Positions 11,219 through 23,785 of a stretch of 64,000 nt of DNA are shown here, in pieces. A program made the position numbers and the translations under genes. The notes under the pieces are model-generated. The model did no database searches. It was not told the DNA's origin and worked only from the letters and a program-made list of their open reading frames with translations. Source of the DNA: Scolanthus callimorphus (lineage: Eukaryota; Cnidaria; Anthozoa; Actiniaria; Edwardsiidae); NCBI GenBank assembly GCA_033964015.1, contig CM066919.1, positions 5,670,101-5,734,100 on the forward strand, in the 5' to 3' direction. Every line of letters starts with the position of its first letter. The stretch's first letter is position 1.

Positions 11219-11579
11219 CTTGCAGTCCCTTGGTCGGGGAACATCCGTAATAAGAGGGTCTTACTTAGCGCGCGCCTAGTACTGTGCATTTATGCCGGGG
11301 TCACGTCACGATAAGCGCGCACCAGTGTGGTGTGCGCTTATCGTGACGTGACCCTGTGGTGTGCGCTTATCGTGACGTGACCCTGTGGTGTGCGCTTATC
11401 GTGACGTGACCCTGTGGTGCGTGCTTATCATGACGTGACCTTGTGGTGCGTGCTTATCGTGACGTGACCCTGTGGTGCGTGCTTATCATGACCCCGGCAT
11501 AAATGCACAGTACTAGGCGCGCGCGAAGTAAGACTTTTTCCCTCTTATTACGGACGTTCCCCGAGCAAGGGACTGCAAG
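11219..11579. mobile_element. Foldback element with central 29-bp tandem array
   Basis: Outer arms (CTTGCAGTCCCTTGGTCGGG on the left, complement on the right) enclose inner arms ending in 'tgtgcatttatgccggggtca'. Between them, six 29-bp units (11326-11499) of the type gtggtgtgcgcttatcgtg plus acgtgaccct run in one direction. No coding sequence. Confidence 0.7.
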
Positions 11580-11589
11580 AAGTCTAAAT

Positions 11590-11835
11590 GGGCTATTGAC
11601 TCAGAGACCATGAGGGCGAGAGGAATAATTGTTTTAGTCAAATCACAGTAGTATAGGTCCATTTGTATAGCCAAAAAGGTTTACTGGATTGGTCTTTTGC
11701 CATTTTCTGGCTTTCAAATCCGACACTTTTCGCTACTAGTAGGCTATAACTTATAGCCTACTTGTAGCTCAACCAATCAGCACGCAGCATTGAAGATAGA
11801 CCACCTGAGTGTGATTTGACTAATAGCTGATACAC
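11590..11835. repeat. Dispersed repeat, copy 1
   Basis: Shares 'gctattgactcagag', 'cgagaggaataattgtttta', 'ctggctttcaaatccgacac' (complement) and a 'ctactagtaggctataactt' hairpin with 61620-61915 in opposite order. It ends at 'gatttgacta'. Probably a degenerate inverted-repeat transposon. Confidence 0.5.
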
Positions 11836-12451
11836 AGACACTAGATTTGATTCTATGAGGATGGTCTTTTAATTTAAAGAAGAGCAAATTGCTGAAAGTG
11901 CTTTTAAAATTCTCTTGACAAATCATGTCACTTCAAGACCATCTAGGTCAACCACTCCTTGCCCTGTTTCGCCTAGTGAAGTGAACTGGGTTTTCGTCGT
12001 AACAGAAAGCCAGTCGACTGTTCTAGGCGAAACAGAGCAAGGACCTGATTGGCTTAGAAGGTTGAGACACCGTAATATCGCTTTTCTCGTAAAAATGGTG
12101 GAAATTATGGGCAGAAATAACTTCAAAACACTTAATTACTCATCGTCAGATAGAAACGACGACTTTAGCTGTAACAAAGCGATGTTTCTTTGGCTTGAAA
12201 CTGTTACCCTTTGGTATTACATTTTCCCCAGGGAAGTTGTTTATGAAAATATATCGATACTATTCAAAGACAATATAGCATCACAGGTGAAACTTAAAAT
12301 GTTATTTATGGCATCAAATTAGCATCGAGTTACCTGCTGCGAAAAGCTCATTAATTTAGAAACTCCCCAAGATTGTTATCATTAAAAAATGGTCGAATAA
12401 ACCTCCTCGAAAAAGGAGATAAAAACAAATTTGATTAAGCTGGATACTTAC

Positions 12452-12660
12452 GAAAAACACTAACACCTTTCTCCCGTTTACAAATGTTATTGATTCTAGG
12501 GATCATTTTTAGATGGTATTCTGTATAAAAATATGTTTTTGGTGGTTTCTTTGGATACACTAAGTCATAATTGAGAAAATGTTTTAGCCCGAGGTCAGAA
12601 ATTGGACGAGTATGTAATTCTTGAATTTGTAGTTTATGAATATTTAAATCCTCCGCCAAC
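12452..12660 (-). CDS. Possible isolated exon, unknown protein
   Basis: About 70 open codons (LAEDLNIHKLQIQELHTRPI at the start) end exactly at a strong GTAAGT donor. Composition is protein-like, but the acceptor is weak and no adjoining exon or family was recognised. A longer overlapping frame continues to 13012. Low confidence. Confidence 0.2.
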
Positions 12661-13612
12661 AATTTCCATCTTTTTTGTAATGGTGATGGTTTTCTGATGC
12701 ACTGATCGAATGCCAGCCAGATTTTCCTCCGTCAAAAACGTTATGTAACGCCAGACTGCTTTGCGTAGGTTGAGGGTTTATCTTTGTTTTGGACACTCTA
12801 GAGTACAATGCTGAAAATATTCCATGGAAGCCGCCGAAAGCGAAGTCAATCTGAGCCATCCCAATCATCAAAACATCAATCGAATTCAGGTACGTTCTAC
12901 AATAATAATAATAACAACCACGGTGTTTGATATTTGAAGGTCTGCATTTGACTTTCTCGTTTTTCTCCATCACGGGTTTTGGCATTTCATGGTTTTTATC
13001 GTTACGATTCAATCCGCGAACCTCCTTTGTGTTTCGCTAATTTAAAACTCCTCTTGCTTTCACAGCAAACCGCACTTCGAATATTCCTTCAAAACAACAA
13101 CTTCTGCTTGGTAAAACGTCTGAAATGACAATGACACGTATCGAGCACAAACTTCAGATCTCTTCATCATTTTTTAAAATTCAATTCATATATTTATTTC
13201 CAAAAAGAACTTTCAGCAATTAAGCAACATAGACTTCGTTCTGCTGTGGTTAATTTATTTTGGTTATCCAAAAAAATTATACATCCTTCCACTTGAAATA
13301 CCATTAGTTTTATGCCTGAGTTCGTATTTGATTAATTTTGTAATATTTATTAATGTACTCTTCTGCAATAATAAAATGTCACTCATACTAAATCAATTTT
13401 TTCACCGCGAATGTCAAAATATTCAGTGTATAATGATTTTCGTCGAGTCGAGTTGTCGACTTTTTAGCTGATATGGACCTGATGCAAAACATAGTCAAAA
13501 ACCTGAAGTGCCTCTTAGATAAGCCTGTTCTTATGTAAATTACATGATCAAACTTAAAATCTCTTGCAACGTAGTTCATCATCTTGCGCTGCATTTGTTA
13601 AAAAACATTCAA

Positions 13613-13888
13613 GTTACAGCTGTTTCAGGTAACACGCGACTTCGCCGTTGCCGCCAGAGTTTGGCAGTTGGGTTTTCTGTGCTGTCCATCAATGCAATCC
13701 GTGTCCGTGTGAGCCAATCATATCCTTACTCAGTGCATTCGATTGGCTTCCCTTGCAAGACATGTCGCGACAGAAAGCAATTCACTGCACTAGGCGAAAC
13801 TAGGCAAGGATCTGATTGGCTCCCATGGTTTGATTGACTATGATGTTTTGAACGCGCTGGGTCGCGTGTTACCTGAAACCGCTGTAAC
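13613..13888. mobile_element. Inverted-repeat element (GTTACAGC ends)
   Basis: Ends GTTACAGCTGTTTCAGGTAA and the complement, 276 bp apart, both followed by 'cacgcgac'. The interior carries the 'actaggcgaaac..gcaagg' motif that also occurs near 11950, 24850 and 51490. Confidence 0.65.
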
Positions 13889-16727
13889 AGCCGTCTTCTA
13901 AATGTGTTTAATCTTTTTGAATGACATTTTTGCCGGGATTGTATGTGTAACGCTTTTACATGCTGCAGCCCATCAATAGGCGGGCGCAACATGACGTCAA
14001 GAATCTCACATGGAAACTTCGACTTTCGACGCGAGCTAAAATCTATCCATACCACGGGAATGGCGACACATTATATTTCTAACGTTTGAAAATGAAAATT
14101 TAGCAGGCTAACTAAATCTATTCCCATCTTCACTAGAAAACGCGCCTAGAAATTAAAATAAGTAAATGTTTTTTTTTTGTAGATTTTGGGAAGGCAAGGG
14201 GTGGCAAACGCTTGCGACCATCCCATGTCATTTTCGCAGACAAACTTCGTGTTAACATGGCTATATCTAATAAGTCTTCAACCAATTGCTCTCAAACATA
14301 CTAGTTTTGCTAATTAAAGGAGACACTTTCAAGTGCTAGGTTCAAACTTTAGCTGCCTTGTCTATAACAAATTCGCATCTTTAGACGCGTGGACACACCA
14401 TTTTCCGACGGAGATGTTGCCCTAAGGTGAAAGAGAATTTCTTGTAACAAAACCGGAAATTTGCCATTGTATTGACTGTGAAGCTTATATCAAATTTAAG
14501 AAAGCTCATCGACAATTAGATTTCAAAATGCGGCGAATACATTTATCTCGCCTGCTTGTGAGCTCTGACAGAACGTATATTGATGTTCCAGAAATGGAGA
14601 CCTCCTGCGCTTTAACCCGACCCAACAGCAGATTAAAAAGGAGGTTCTAGTATAGAAGTAAGCTCGAAACAGTGAAAAGAGAGCAAATAGAGAGAAAATT
14701 ATTGATGAAGTCAAATCCTTTTTTAAGCTGTTTGTCGACCTTTCATCATATATATTTTTAACCAGTTCAACTGGTTGTCAGGTCCGTTTTTCAGGATCCC
14801 GCTTAGCAAAATACTTCGTTCGCGGATTTTCATATTTTAGTCTTAAACAGATTGAAGCGCTCCGAGCGTAAGATAAACAATTCCTAATTTACGGACGTTC
14901 GCCGAAGAAGTGGCTGCAAGCAGTCTAAAATTTTCTCTGTGGCACCATGCCCCACACCCCTAGTGACTTCTACTCCTGCACCTTTTTACTATTGCTCTAA
15001 AATGAAATTTGTATCTTACATGTCTGTAAGATTCTGAAAAATTCCCTTATTTCGCCTCCCCTGCCATGATTCATTCACTGCAAGAGTAAATTAGAGTAGC
15101 CTTACTCCTGCTCACTGGCATGGGCTCTTTCAACCCATTCTTTTGTTCCATTATTTGGAAGGGGGGTCTCAAATTTCCCCCCTAAAGTGTAAGGGAGGCC
15201 CCGAAAAATCTGAACGCTTACAAACGGGGGTCTCGAAATTTTCTTTGCGTCGTTGACCTCCTCCTCCACCCCCTCCTCCGACTTAAATAATGACTGGTCC
15301 CTTAGCGGTGGCCGCGATCGAGTAGCTATAGCAACTTCTATACTTTCCATCGCTTGTAAGAAGTCTTTCAAATCCTTCAGCAAGCCGAACTTTTAGCCTG
15401 ATTTCTCCCGACTACGAGATCGTCTGCATGCACAGTTAGCGAAATGCTGAAATGGATAAGTTTTGAAATTTGTTTATTCAGAGTTAATTTTATCGGGTTC
15501 AAATGCCAAAACATTGAACAACACTCGAAGAAACGTTGTTGAAATATTATATTAGCGCTATGGGAAACCCCCTATGTATTCAGATGCAGCAGCGGTTTTC
15601 GTAGTTGGCGGTGCTAACTCGCTGACATGGGTCACTGGACCCAAGGGGGGAGGGGTCCGGAAGCATCCCCGTACAAAATGTTTTGAAGCACCACGAGCGG
15701 AAAATAACTAAGAGCCTGACCTTGTAATTGAGGAAATGAGGAAAACTCGATCGTTGTCTTTACCCATTCGCCCTTTTCCCTGCGCTGAATTAGATCCTGT
15801 GGTCATGCATTCACCAATGTTTCATTTAATTATGATCAACGTTTGCTGAAACTTTCCTAGTCTTCTCTTCCACACTTAACAATGCTTGCACTGGTTTAAG
15901 TTGACCATACGCCGTTACTTATCTGGCTTTTACAGACAGGGAATCTGCCACACTATGCCATGCACAACACACTAGAAACTGCACTTGAGTGCGGATGGTT
16001 TTTGATGCCAGTGTTAACTAAGGCCTACGGCAAACGCCGAACTTCAGTCACTCTTCTTCTGCCGAACCTTTCCTTTTTCAAAGGATGCCGCTTGATTATA
16101 CTCTGGCACGGCGTTTGCCGTAGGCCTAAGCTGCACCAAACACGAGGGCCGATCCAAAGTTGAGTGCCTCGTGAGATAATGATCTATTTTAATTTTCACT
16201 ACAATGATAAATCCCTCCGATTCATATTTTTGACGGAAACGTGACGCGGCAAAAGCTTGTAGGATGCAGGTAGGTTGCTCGTATCCCCCTCGTTTCCTAA
16301 CCCAAAGTTCCTATAGCTTCCGGAGGAAGAAGTGAAAACAAGCGAAGATCTTTTAAAACAAGCGAAGATCTTTCATCGCGTGCCATTAACACTATCGATT
16401 GTTATTTAACGGAAGGGAATCACTTTAAACTGTTGTTATCAAAAGCCGAGTGCAACTAGGAAATCACATAGCAATGACGTTACTCTAGCTTGTGACGTCA
16501 CGACAACTAAGAGAAGATTATAAAATGCGCGGGAACAGGCAGATAACTTTATGCACTTTCTGGCGACTTTTTAGATCAGTCACAAATCCTGCCATCATTC
16601 CTCTATAAATCTTTTCGGCGAAACACAACAACATAGGTAGTCTTCCTCTATGCCTACGATGTTGTCAATTGTCCAAGTATGAGGCATCAAACTTTGCTTT
16701 ACACTGTAGTATTTAGGATTATTCCTA
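13889..16727. other. Intergenic, no gene recognised
   Basis: The open minus-strand stretch 15102-15383 overlaps C-rich repeat-like sequence and is probably not a gene. A short inverted pair (tacggcaaacgcc near 16025, ggcgtttgccgta near 16109) marks a small foldback. Nothing else is supportable. Confidence 0.4.
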
Positions 16728-17023
16728 TTACAGTCAAACGACATGAAGCGTGCCCCCTAGAGTTGAATATTCAATCCATTATTCCATTATTGATTTCATT
16801 ATTCAATCCAAAACTGCAATTTCAATTCAATTTTGAAAATTTTGTAATCTAAATAATAACTCTGGGTGAACAATTGCTTATTCAGAAATCAAAATTTGAG
16901 GATTTAACATTTTTAATATTGAATTGAAAAATGCATTTTTGGATTGAATAATGAATTCAATAATGGAATAATGAATCGAATATTCGATTCTAGGGGGGCA
17001 CGCTTCATGTCTTTTGACTGTAA
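16728..17023. mobile_element. Inverted-repeat element (TTACAGTCAAA ends)
   Basis: Starts TTACAGTCAAACGACATGAA and ends with the complement (TTTTGACTGTAA), with 'gcgtgccccctaga' just inside both ends and a palindromic AT-rich middle. A clear relative lies at about 43302-43797. No clean target duplication was seen here. Confidence 0.65.
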
Positions 17024-19840
17024 CTGATGTTGTCCCTGTCAGTCTATTTTAGTGTAATGTTCAAAATGTCTTTTACTAAGAATAGATTTTAAAGTACACA
17101 TCGAAGATCTAGAGGGCTGATACATGTAATAAATATAAAACATTGGAAGGCATATTTAGGATTGTGTTGTTTTGTGATGCTTTAAATTGCAAATTGCAAA
17201 TGAAACCAGGATTTAACATAACTGTCTTTGGTAGAATAGTTATCAAATATAAATTGTTTTTATTATCACTTCCCTTGTAGTGCCGCAGCGAATTTCATAG
17301 CGATCTATTTCCTGTAATGCCTGACATCTACAGCTGCAAACTTAGCTTTACGTGTTCCTACACACGAGCTTGTCAGCATACAAACTACCGGAAATCCAAT
17401 CACTGCATTGAAAATTCACTGAATTGGCAGCGCTCTTTAAAATCTGCGCAGAACAGCCGTACAGAGCCAGTTGTCTTTTAAGAGATTTTTTCAGGCGTTC
17501 AAGGGTTCTATTGATTTTTATGTTATTACATTAGACCGGACGAGTCTACGCTACTAGTGTACCCTAGGGCATTATCACTCTTTTCCAAAAATTGACATCA
17601 CAGCCGGAGGAATATTGTGATATTTGCTTACTCGCGTGCCTGGGAACTGCATATCCATTTTGTTATCGCGACAAAAACATTGGACTCTGATTCTGAACCT
17701 AAGACGAGTGATTTACAACGCGAATTGAGGAGTTTTATACTTGAGAAACAGACACCAAGCGACTTAAATGTAAAAGCAAGTGGAAATATGTTAGACGTTT
17801 TCCAAATGTGTTTCGTCTGGCGGCGACGAAGTGCGCATATTCCAAAGGGAAGGGCATGGCGGCCAAGAGGTGAGATTTTTTGACTTCAGAATTCTCCGCA
17901 TTTCTGAAGTAAGTTTTGCATTCGATTGACGATAGTGAAGGTTTTATCGTGGGCTAAAATAATGAAAACTTATGCTACTCGAATGCTAGCTAGTATTTAT
18001 TACTCAAAAACAAGTATTACTTTTGCTCGCTGTTTCATGCTCTTTCTGCGGGGATGTTCTGCGCAATTGGCTTCCTTTCTGTTCGTATGTCAGCTATTCC
18101 TACCGCGTAAGACTTAAATTCTTTATTAATTCTTCATTAATAAAAAGCAGGAAAGTGATAATTGACTGGGAACTGTTAATTATCATTCAATATAATTTGA
18201 CGAATGTTTTACTCTTTTTAATAACACCAGAGCACGTAAATTTAATGGGGATTTCTTTCGGGGCATAAGCAGTACAGATAATCTTGTCGGATCTAGAAGT
18301 ATTAGAGTCTCGTTAGCTCATTAATTCGAAAGCTTTTAAAAACTCTTCTTGCCTCGCCGGATTTTCATGTTTTTAGCTCTATATGTCTGCCAGCTTGCCA
18401 TTAGTTTGAAAGCCAGGGCCGATCGTGCATTTGTCGCGCCAAGTAAGGTGTTTCCCCAGGGACCAAAGCTTTACTTTAAAGATGGGATTATTTGGCGGCG
18501 GTCAAAAGGTCTTGCTTAACTTATTAAATTATAAATTTTCAGGTTTTTTCGTTGTTAAATAATACCAACGACACTTGGAACGACAGATGCGACGGCGTGG
18601 CACTCGTCTTGAAACAAAAAGCGGCCTAGTAAAGTATCGGAAAATACATGCATTTCTTAAAATACATATGTATATAATTGATATACGCTCTTCTGGAATG
18701 GGACTCTCTCTGCCTCTCCAATCTACCGACTAAACTATATATGGCCTCCCTGGAAAAACCGCTCGAGTACGCCATCCTTTGACCGCCTCACTTGTTTTCA
18801 AATTGAACCTTCTTTGAAAAAAAACATGGCGCTAAAGTGAGTTGGGGCTCTCATTTTCCAGGGGCAAACAATACGACCTCCCTGGAAAATCGGGTACGAT
18901 GTACGATGCTTTGACCGCCTCCCTTGTTTTCAAATTGATCCTTTTGTTTCTTCATCAGTCATCCAAGCTCTCTACCATTCTCTCCCCTCGAGAACTTCCG
19001 ATTATGATATTATAGTGGTATTCAAACCTTCGCCGCTCATGTATTTATTCATATATGGCCTGCAGGAATGTTTACAAAAGGAAACCAATAACCTTGAACT
19101 AGAATCACCGTATCAGATAAGGATGAATGCCAAACAATTGAGCTTAAACATATCGATAAATATTGAGCGACCTCTCCTTATATGGCGAGAATTACCTTCT
19201 ACTGGAAGAAAACACTCAGCCGATTAACTTACGCCTTGGCCTTCGATAGAGGTTTCATCGATACGCTTGTCTCTCTTTTCTTTTGTATAAGGCTTTTAAC
19301 TTAATCTAAATTCTTTGCTTCGTTAACAGTATGTTAATTTCGTCCATTGTGTTTGAAGGTTTGAAGGTGTTTGAAGAGATGTTTATGCGAAAGCTGTCGC
19401 GTGGCTTAGGTTTGTTTTAGTGTTATCTGCCTAGGGCCATCAGGTGGAGTAATCTGTACAAAAAGGGAGCGAAATATTGGCCATGCGGATAACAGAAATA
19501 CATGCACGCCGCTATCTCTAAGAGAAAGCAGCGAGATCCTGTTTTAGCGCGCTTTTCGTGACGTCACTTTGAAGATATTAGGTTTGATGCACTTAAATGA
19601 CGTCATATTGCAGAACGTAGGAGGTTTGATGGAGACAGAAGCGACACAAACGCCATGTTGGTTTTGATTTTGGAAACGGAAGCCAATTTGTCAATATTCA
19701 TGTTGAATTTGTTACGATTCTAGCCGAAAGAGTTTTGTTCACGCTGTCTAACTATCGCTATTTTAATTGAAGAAGAGAAGAGGAAAAATGCCATGCACCT
19801 GCATGCACCTCAGTTAATGCATTTTTTCTGTGCCTTCAGG
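17024..19840. other. Intergenic, no gene recognised
   Basis: Mostly AT-rich. Near 18740-18935 a ~130-bp phrase (tacgacctccctggaaaa ... ctttgaccgcctc ... ttgttttcaaattga) occurs twice as a direct repeat. Open frames are short and without recognisable domains. Confidence 0.4.
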
Positions 19841-19947
19841 GAGTTTTGAAAATTACCGAGGCGTTGTTTGGGAGAATTCGAGAGCATATCATGAAGCATG
19901 AGAACTAAAGCGAGAACAATAATCATACGCGGGAAGTGAAGTTTCAA

Positions 19948-21100
19948 CAGGGTGGTGAAGGGGTTCTCCGTGATCCGTGATACACCCCAAATTTGCTCCG
20001 TGAAACGTGAAAGCTGGTCATTAGAGACGGACCATTTGGACCAATAGCAGGCTCTTATTCTCTCCTGGCCGCTTTTTAGGGAACCTGACGTCTGCGCGCT
20101 CGCCATCTACAACATTAAAATGAGTAAATTTACTATCAGCAAACAGTAAATAAGGTTTAGCAAATGTCAGGAAGCGCAATGTTAAACACCAAGTTCTCAT
20201 TTACTCCTGGACTTTTCCCATTCTTTTAACTTATATGTCCAAAATTTGCAGCGCGCGGAGGATAATTTGGTCTAGTAGCATTTACAAACTTTTAAGTTTA
20301 AAAACATCGTACTGGGCTATGTTTAATTTTGGAAAATTTCTATTTTGTTTCTTCCGTGACTCCATTTCTTCAGCGTAATTTTCGTGTCCCAGAAATAAGA
20401 ATTTCATTAACCGCATAGTATGATTTTCAACTTGAAAATCATACTATGCGGTTAATGAAATTCTTATTACGCTTCGCGCGTAACCAGAATCATACAAGCA
20501 AGGCGCGGTACTGATCCGAACATCTTCATAGCGAAAATGCTAAATCCGGTGACCAAAAACCTGAACTGATCTGGATGCTATGAGCAAACCAATTTCGCGA
20601 AATGATCAAATAACAGGAGAGCTTGAAATCGTACTTTATTAAATTGTGATCAATTGTCGTTTTGATAAGTGATATTTCAAACCATCAAAAGAAATATCAG
20701 GAAAAAATCGAGCACAGTCACGTTCTAAGGATAAAAACATGGAGCAGCAAAACTGGATGCGAAAAAGATATTTAGCCAAAAAAATAATTAGCCACCCTCC
20801 CCATCAAATATCAAATGGTCCGTCTTCTAAGTACATAAAATATTAACCTTTCCTGCGCCATTTCAGTAAACGCGACCTTGGACACCCCTCTTACTCTGCT
20901 CGGTACGCGCCCTCTTGTTTTGGCGTATATTTCTGCTTTTCTACTTTTATCACTATATGTACTAAAACATAACTTGCATAATCGTTTTTAAAATTTTACT
21001 TTCGTGATTCGTGAAAAGCGTTTTCATAACTCCGTGACCCGCGAGATAACGAAAAATCGGTCCGTGTGGTTCGTGATCGCTACCCCCCTTCACCCCCCTG
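19948..21100. mobile_element. Nested element with CAGGG ends, 6-bp target duplication
   Basis: Ends CAGGGTGGTGAAGGGG and the complement of CAGGGGGGTGAAGGGG flank 1153 bp. TTTCAA occurs on both sides (19942-19947 and 21101-21106). Subterminal 'ccgtgatccgtgat'-type repeats are present at both ends. The CAGGG termini resemble hAT, though hAT normally makes 8-bp duplications. It interrupts an older repeat whose uninterrupted copy is at about 41985-42140. Confidence 0.75.
20394..20468. repeat. Perfect 37-bp hairpin with 1-nt loop
   Basis: Left arm 20394-20430 and right arm 20432-20468 are exact complements around a single C. The match resumes outside after a ~15-base insertion on the left (gcgtaa against ttacgc). 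Perfect arms imply a recent origin or ongoing conversion. It lies inside the nested CAGGG element. Confidence 0.9.
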
Positions 21101-22007
21101 TTTCAATAGCGCATCTGCCGATTTGCCGCGTTATGGCGTCATTTCTAAGACCTTCATAGAGTTTGAAACACAGCTCTCGACCAATCAGAGCGCGCGAACT
21201 ATCTCAATTATTTTATAATTGAAGTTGAAAAACAGTTTCGTCGTGCAACTCGTGCAAGGCCTCGATCATCTTCATGTTGCCGAATAATAGAGCAATTATT
21301 GAATTCGGCTTTCGCATGATAGTTAACACTTATCCTGCGAGATTGCGCAGAATATCGTCCGATACGCAGTCCCGAGTTGGCTAAATCAGACGATATTCTG
21401 CAAAATTGAGCAGGATAATGGTTTTATTATTCAGCACATCGATAGCACAAAACCCCTGAAAAGCATTACTTTTGCGTATTTTTTACGAGCTCCCGGCGCC
21501 CCTCCCTTTCCCTTTTGCGCTTGCTACGCAGGCTACATCATATTTCCCTGAGACGACGGATGTCATGCACAGCTATATTGGCGTTGCAATGACCATATTT
21601 AGGCAGTGCATCGATGTGCTGAATAATAATGAGATTTATCAAGGTCTCCAGTTAGTGCTAAGCTCATATATAGCTCATACATACCTTTTTTTTCCTTGCT
21701 TATTACCCATGTATCTCAATGTCCTATTTGTATTTTTTTTTTGTGTATCTCTTCGTAATTACTGCCTGCCTCGATTAGCAATCTGCTATTTGCAGGCTAG
21801 TAATGATTGTAATTAATATATTTAAATTTTAATAAACTGAACTGAACTGTGTTATCCGCCTCAGCGTTGGCGCTTCGGCAGATAACACAAACCTCGGCCT
21901 ATAAAAATTCTCTCAACCAATCATAGCACGGAATTTCTTATAGTTACTTGAGTAATCAATTTCTATCAGTATAGGGAAATTTTCATATCACTGTTGTAGT
22001 GAAACCA

Positions 22008-22356
22008 ACACAAGGGAATTTCTGCAGAAACCCATCCATGGGAAATGCTGAATTTCCCATGATAGAAGCATGTGAAGTGTTCGGATTTCCGGGTATCCAT
22101 GTGAATCCCGAACACTTCCCATGCATGCACCTTGGGAAATGATACAGCTTTCATGGATGGGCTTCTGCAGAAATTCCTTGCAGGGCCGTAGCTAGCATAG
22201 GGTCAGAGGGGCAGTTTGCCCCCCCCCCCCCCCCCCCAGCGAAGTAAAATTTTAGTGTCAACATGTGGGGAAAAACCTGCTTGCCCCTCAAGCAAAAACA
22301 AAATGACCAAGGCTTGACCCCCAGTCAAAAATTTCTAGCTACGGCCTTGCCTTGTG
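22008..22356. mobile_element. Foldback element interrupted by a mini-element
   Basis: Left end CACAAGGGAATTTCTGCAG pairs with right-end sequence split in two: up to 22180, then 22350-22356 after the nested insertion. Further inverted pairs fill the interior ('cccatccatgg', 'gtgttcgggatt'). Removing 22181-22349 and one CCTTG restores the right terminus. Confidence 0.65.
22181..22349. mobile_element. 169-bp mini-element, CCTTG target duplication
   Basis: Ends CAGGGCCGTAGCTAG and CTAGCTACGGCCTTG are inverted; CCTTG is duplicated at 22176-22180 and 22350-22354. It has a long poly-C run and no coding sequence. Its terminus resembles the CAGGGGCGTAGCCA ends at 39.95 and 38.36 kb. Confidence 0.75.
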
Positions 22357-23641
22357 CAATCGCAAAGTGATACAATCCCATTCTGAATAAAATCTACAAG
22401 AGTGATTGCAAAGAGATTACAAATTACAAAAAGACGGCAAAGAGGCGAAGAAGTACTTCCTTTTATAATGACAAATAAAAAATGTTGCATGTTGCAAGTC
22501 TTCGTTTTCTATGTGTTTCTGTTGGTTGGTAATATTTTGGATCGACTTAATTGTTTGGTCACGAGTAGGTCTTGTTTTCTTGCGTCACGACCCAAAACGC
22601 AAGTTGTATTTTTTTTCGTTTCTGACCGGACTGAAGTGTATTTACTTTGCATTTAGTTTTCGATACTCATCTGAAATCCGCTCTATTATAATAAATCAGA
22701 TTAATTCTCATTTAATCGCATATAGGCACGTTTAACATCTTCTTGTCATTTTACGTACTTGCTTGTTTATATTCATTACAATATTCAGACGTACATAAAA
22801 CAACGGCAGTCGTCATCTATTCTGCAACGTTACGTTTTGGTTAAGTTTCGAATAGGTACTACGTGATTAGATTTCAACTTTTAGTACAACTATAAAAATA
22901 TTAAATAATTCGGAAATATTTCAAAGAATAATATAAGAATGTAATTCGGAATGTAATATTCGGTGCTGTAATAACTATAGACCCGATATTAGCAAAGGGT
23001 CAATGATATAATACACCGCTATCCGTATCTCAATAAAGAGACAAGGTGTCTTGTTCATAGCATTCTTTGACTTTAAAGTGCAGTCATAAATCTGCACAGT
23101 GCAATACTAGAGAGCATAGTCGAGATGTGATCACGTATTTTTTCTTGTTCTAGCGGAGCACCGGGCCGGCCAAGCAGGGCACCATACCTTGAAAAATGGT
23201 ATTCATCGAGGTATTTTCATGTTGGATCATGACTTGCAGAAAGACTTAGATGACGACATTATTGACGTCAAAGCACGCGATTATCTGTTTCATTGTTTTA
23301 CCACGTTTCCGATTGGGATATAATAATTTATTTTTCTAGCGTGACCGAATATGCTTTGTTTCCTTTATTTAAGAACGTTTGTATAGCCAAAGAAAAGACA
23401 AATATGTAGGTGATACTTCACTAAGGGTTGCAACGCCGGCGCACGACGAAAGCAAGGCGATTACACTAGCCAAAACAGGACAAGGATTTTATTGGCCATG
23501 CAACTCGAATGGGACCTGGTTGGTGGTGTATGCCGCAGCCAACCTTCTTTTAGGAAAAAATGGCTAACTGCGAATATCTCGTAAAATAATAAAGTAAATA
23601 CATACACAAGATTGGCTCAGCACCGTCTTTCTTTATCGCGA
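22357..23641. other. Intergenic, no gene recognised
   Basis: AT-rich. A lone transposon end (gaaatccgctcta, 22673-22685) matches the termini of the elements at 29442-29987 and 35507-35782. Confidence 0.4.
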
Positions 23642-23785
23642 GAGCAACACATCCATGCAATAATATCCAACATCCCTTACTTGAGCACGGAGCAACACAT
23701 CCATGCAATAATATCCAACATCCCTTACTTGAGCACGGAGCAACACATCCATGCAATAACATACAACATCCCTTACTTGAGCACG
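23642..23785 (+). repeat. 48-bp tandem repeat, three units
   Basis: Units 23642-23689, 23690-23737 and 23738-23785 are identical or differ at two positions in the third. The length is a multiple of three and all plus-strand units stay open (STEQHIHAIISNIPYL), but there is no other sign of a gene. Confidence 0.85.

Noticed and set aside
11326..11499. CRISPR-like array of 29-bp repeats
   Set aside because: Head-to-tail repeats with no spacers between them.
11915..12322. 135-codon plus-strand ORF
   Set aside because: Its start is the same repeat motif (cctgtttcgcctagtg) found in inverted-repeat elements at 13.8, 24.9 and 51.5 kb.
12644..13012. 122-codon minus-strand ORF
   Set aside because: It includes a run of Tyr codons from an ATT/ATA microsatellite and has no recognised domain; not strong enough to list.
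15102..15383. 93-codon minus-strand ORF
   Set aside because: It overlaps C-rich repeat-like text and shows no domain, signal or splice context.
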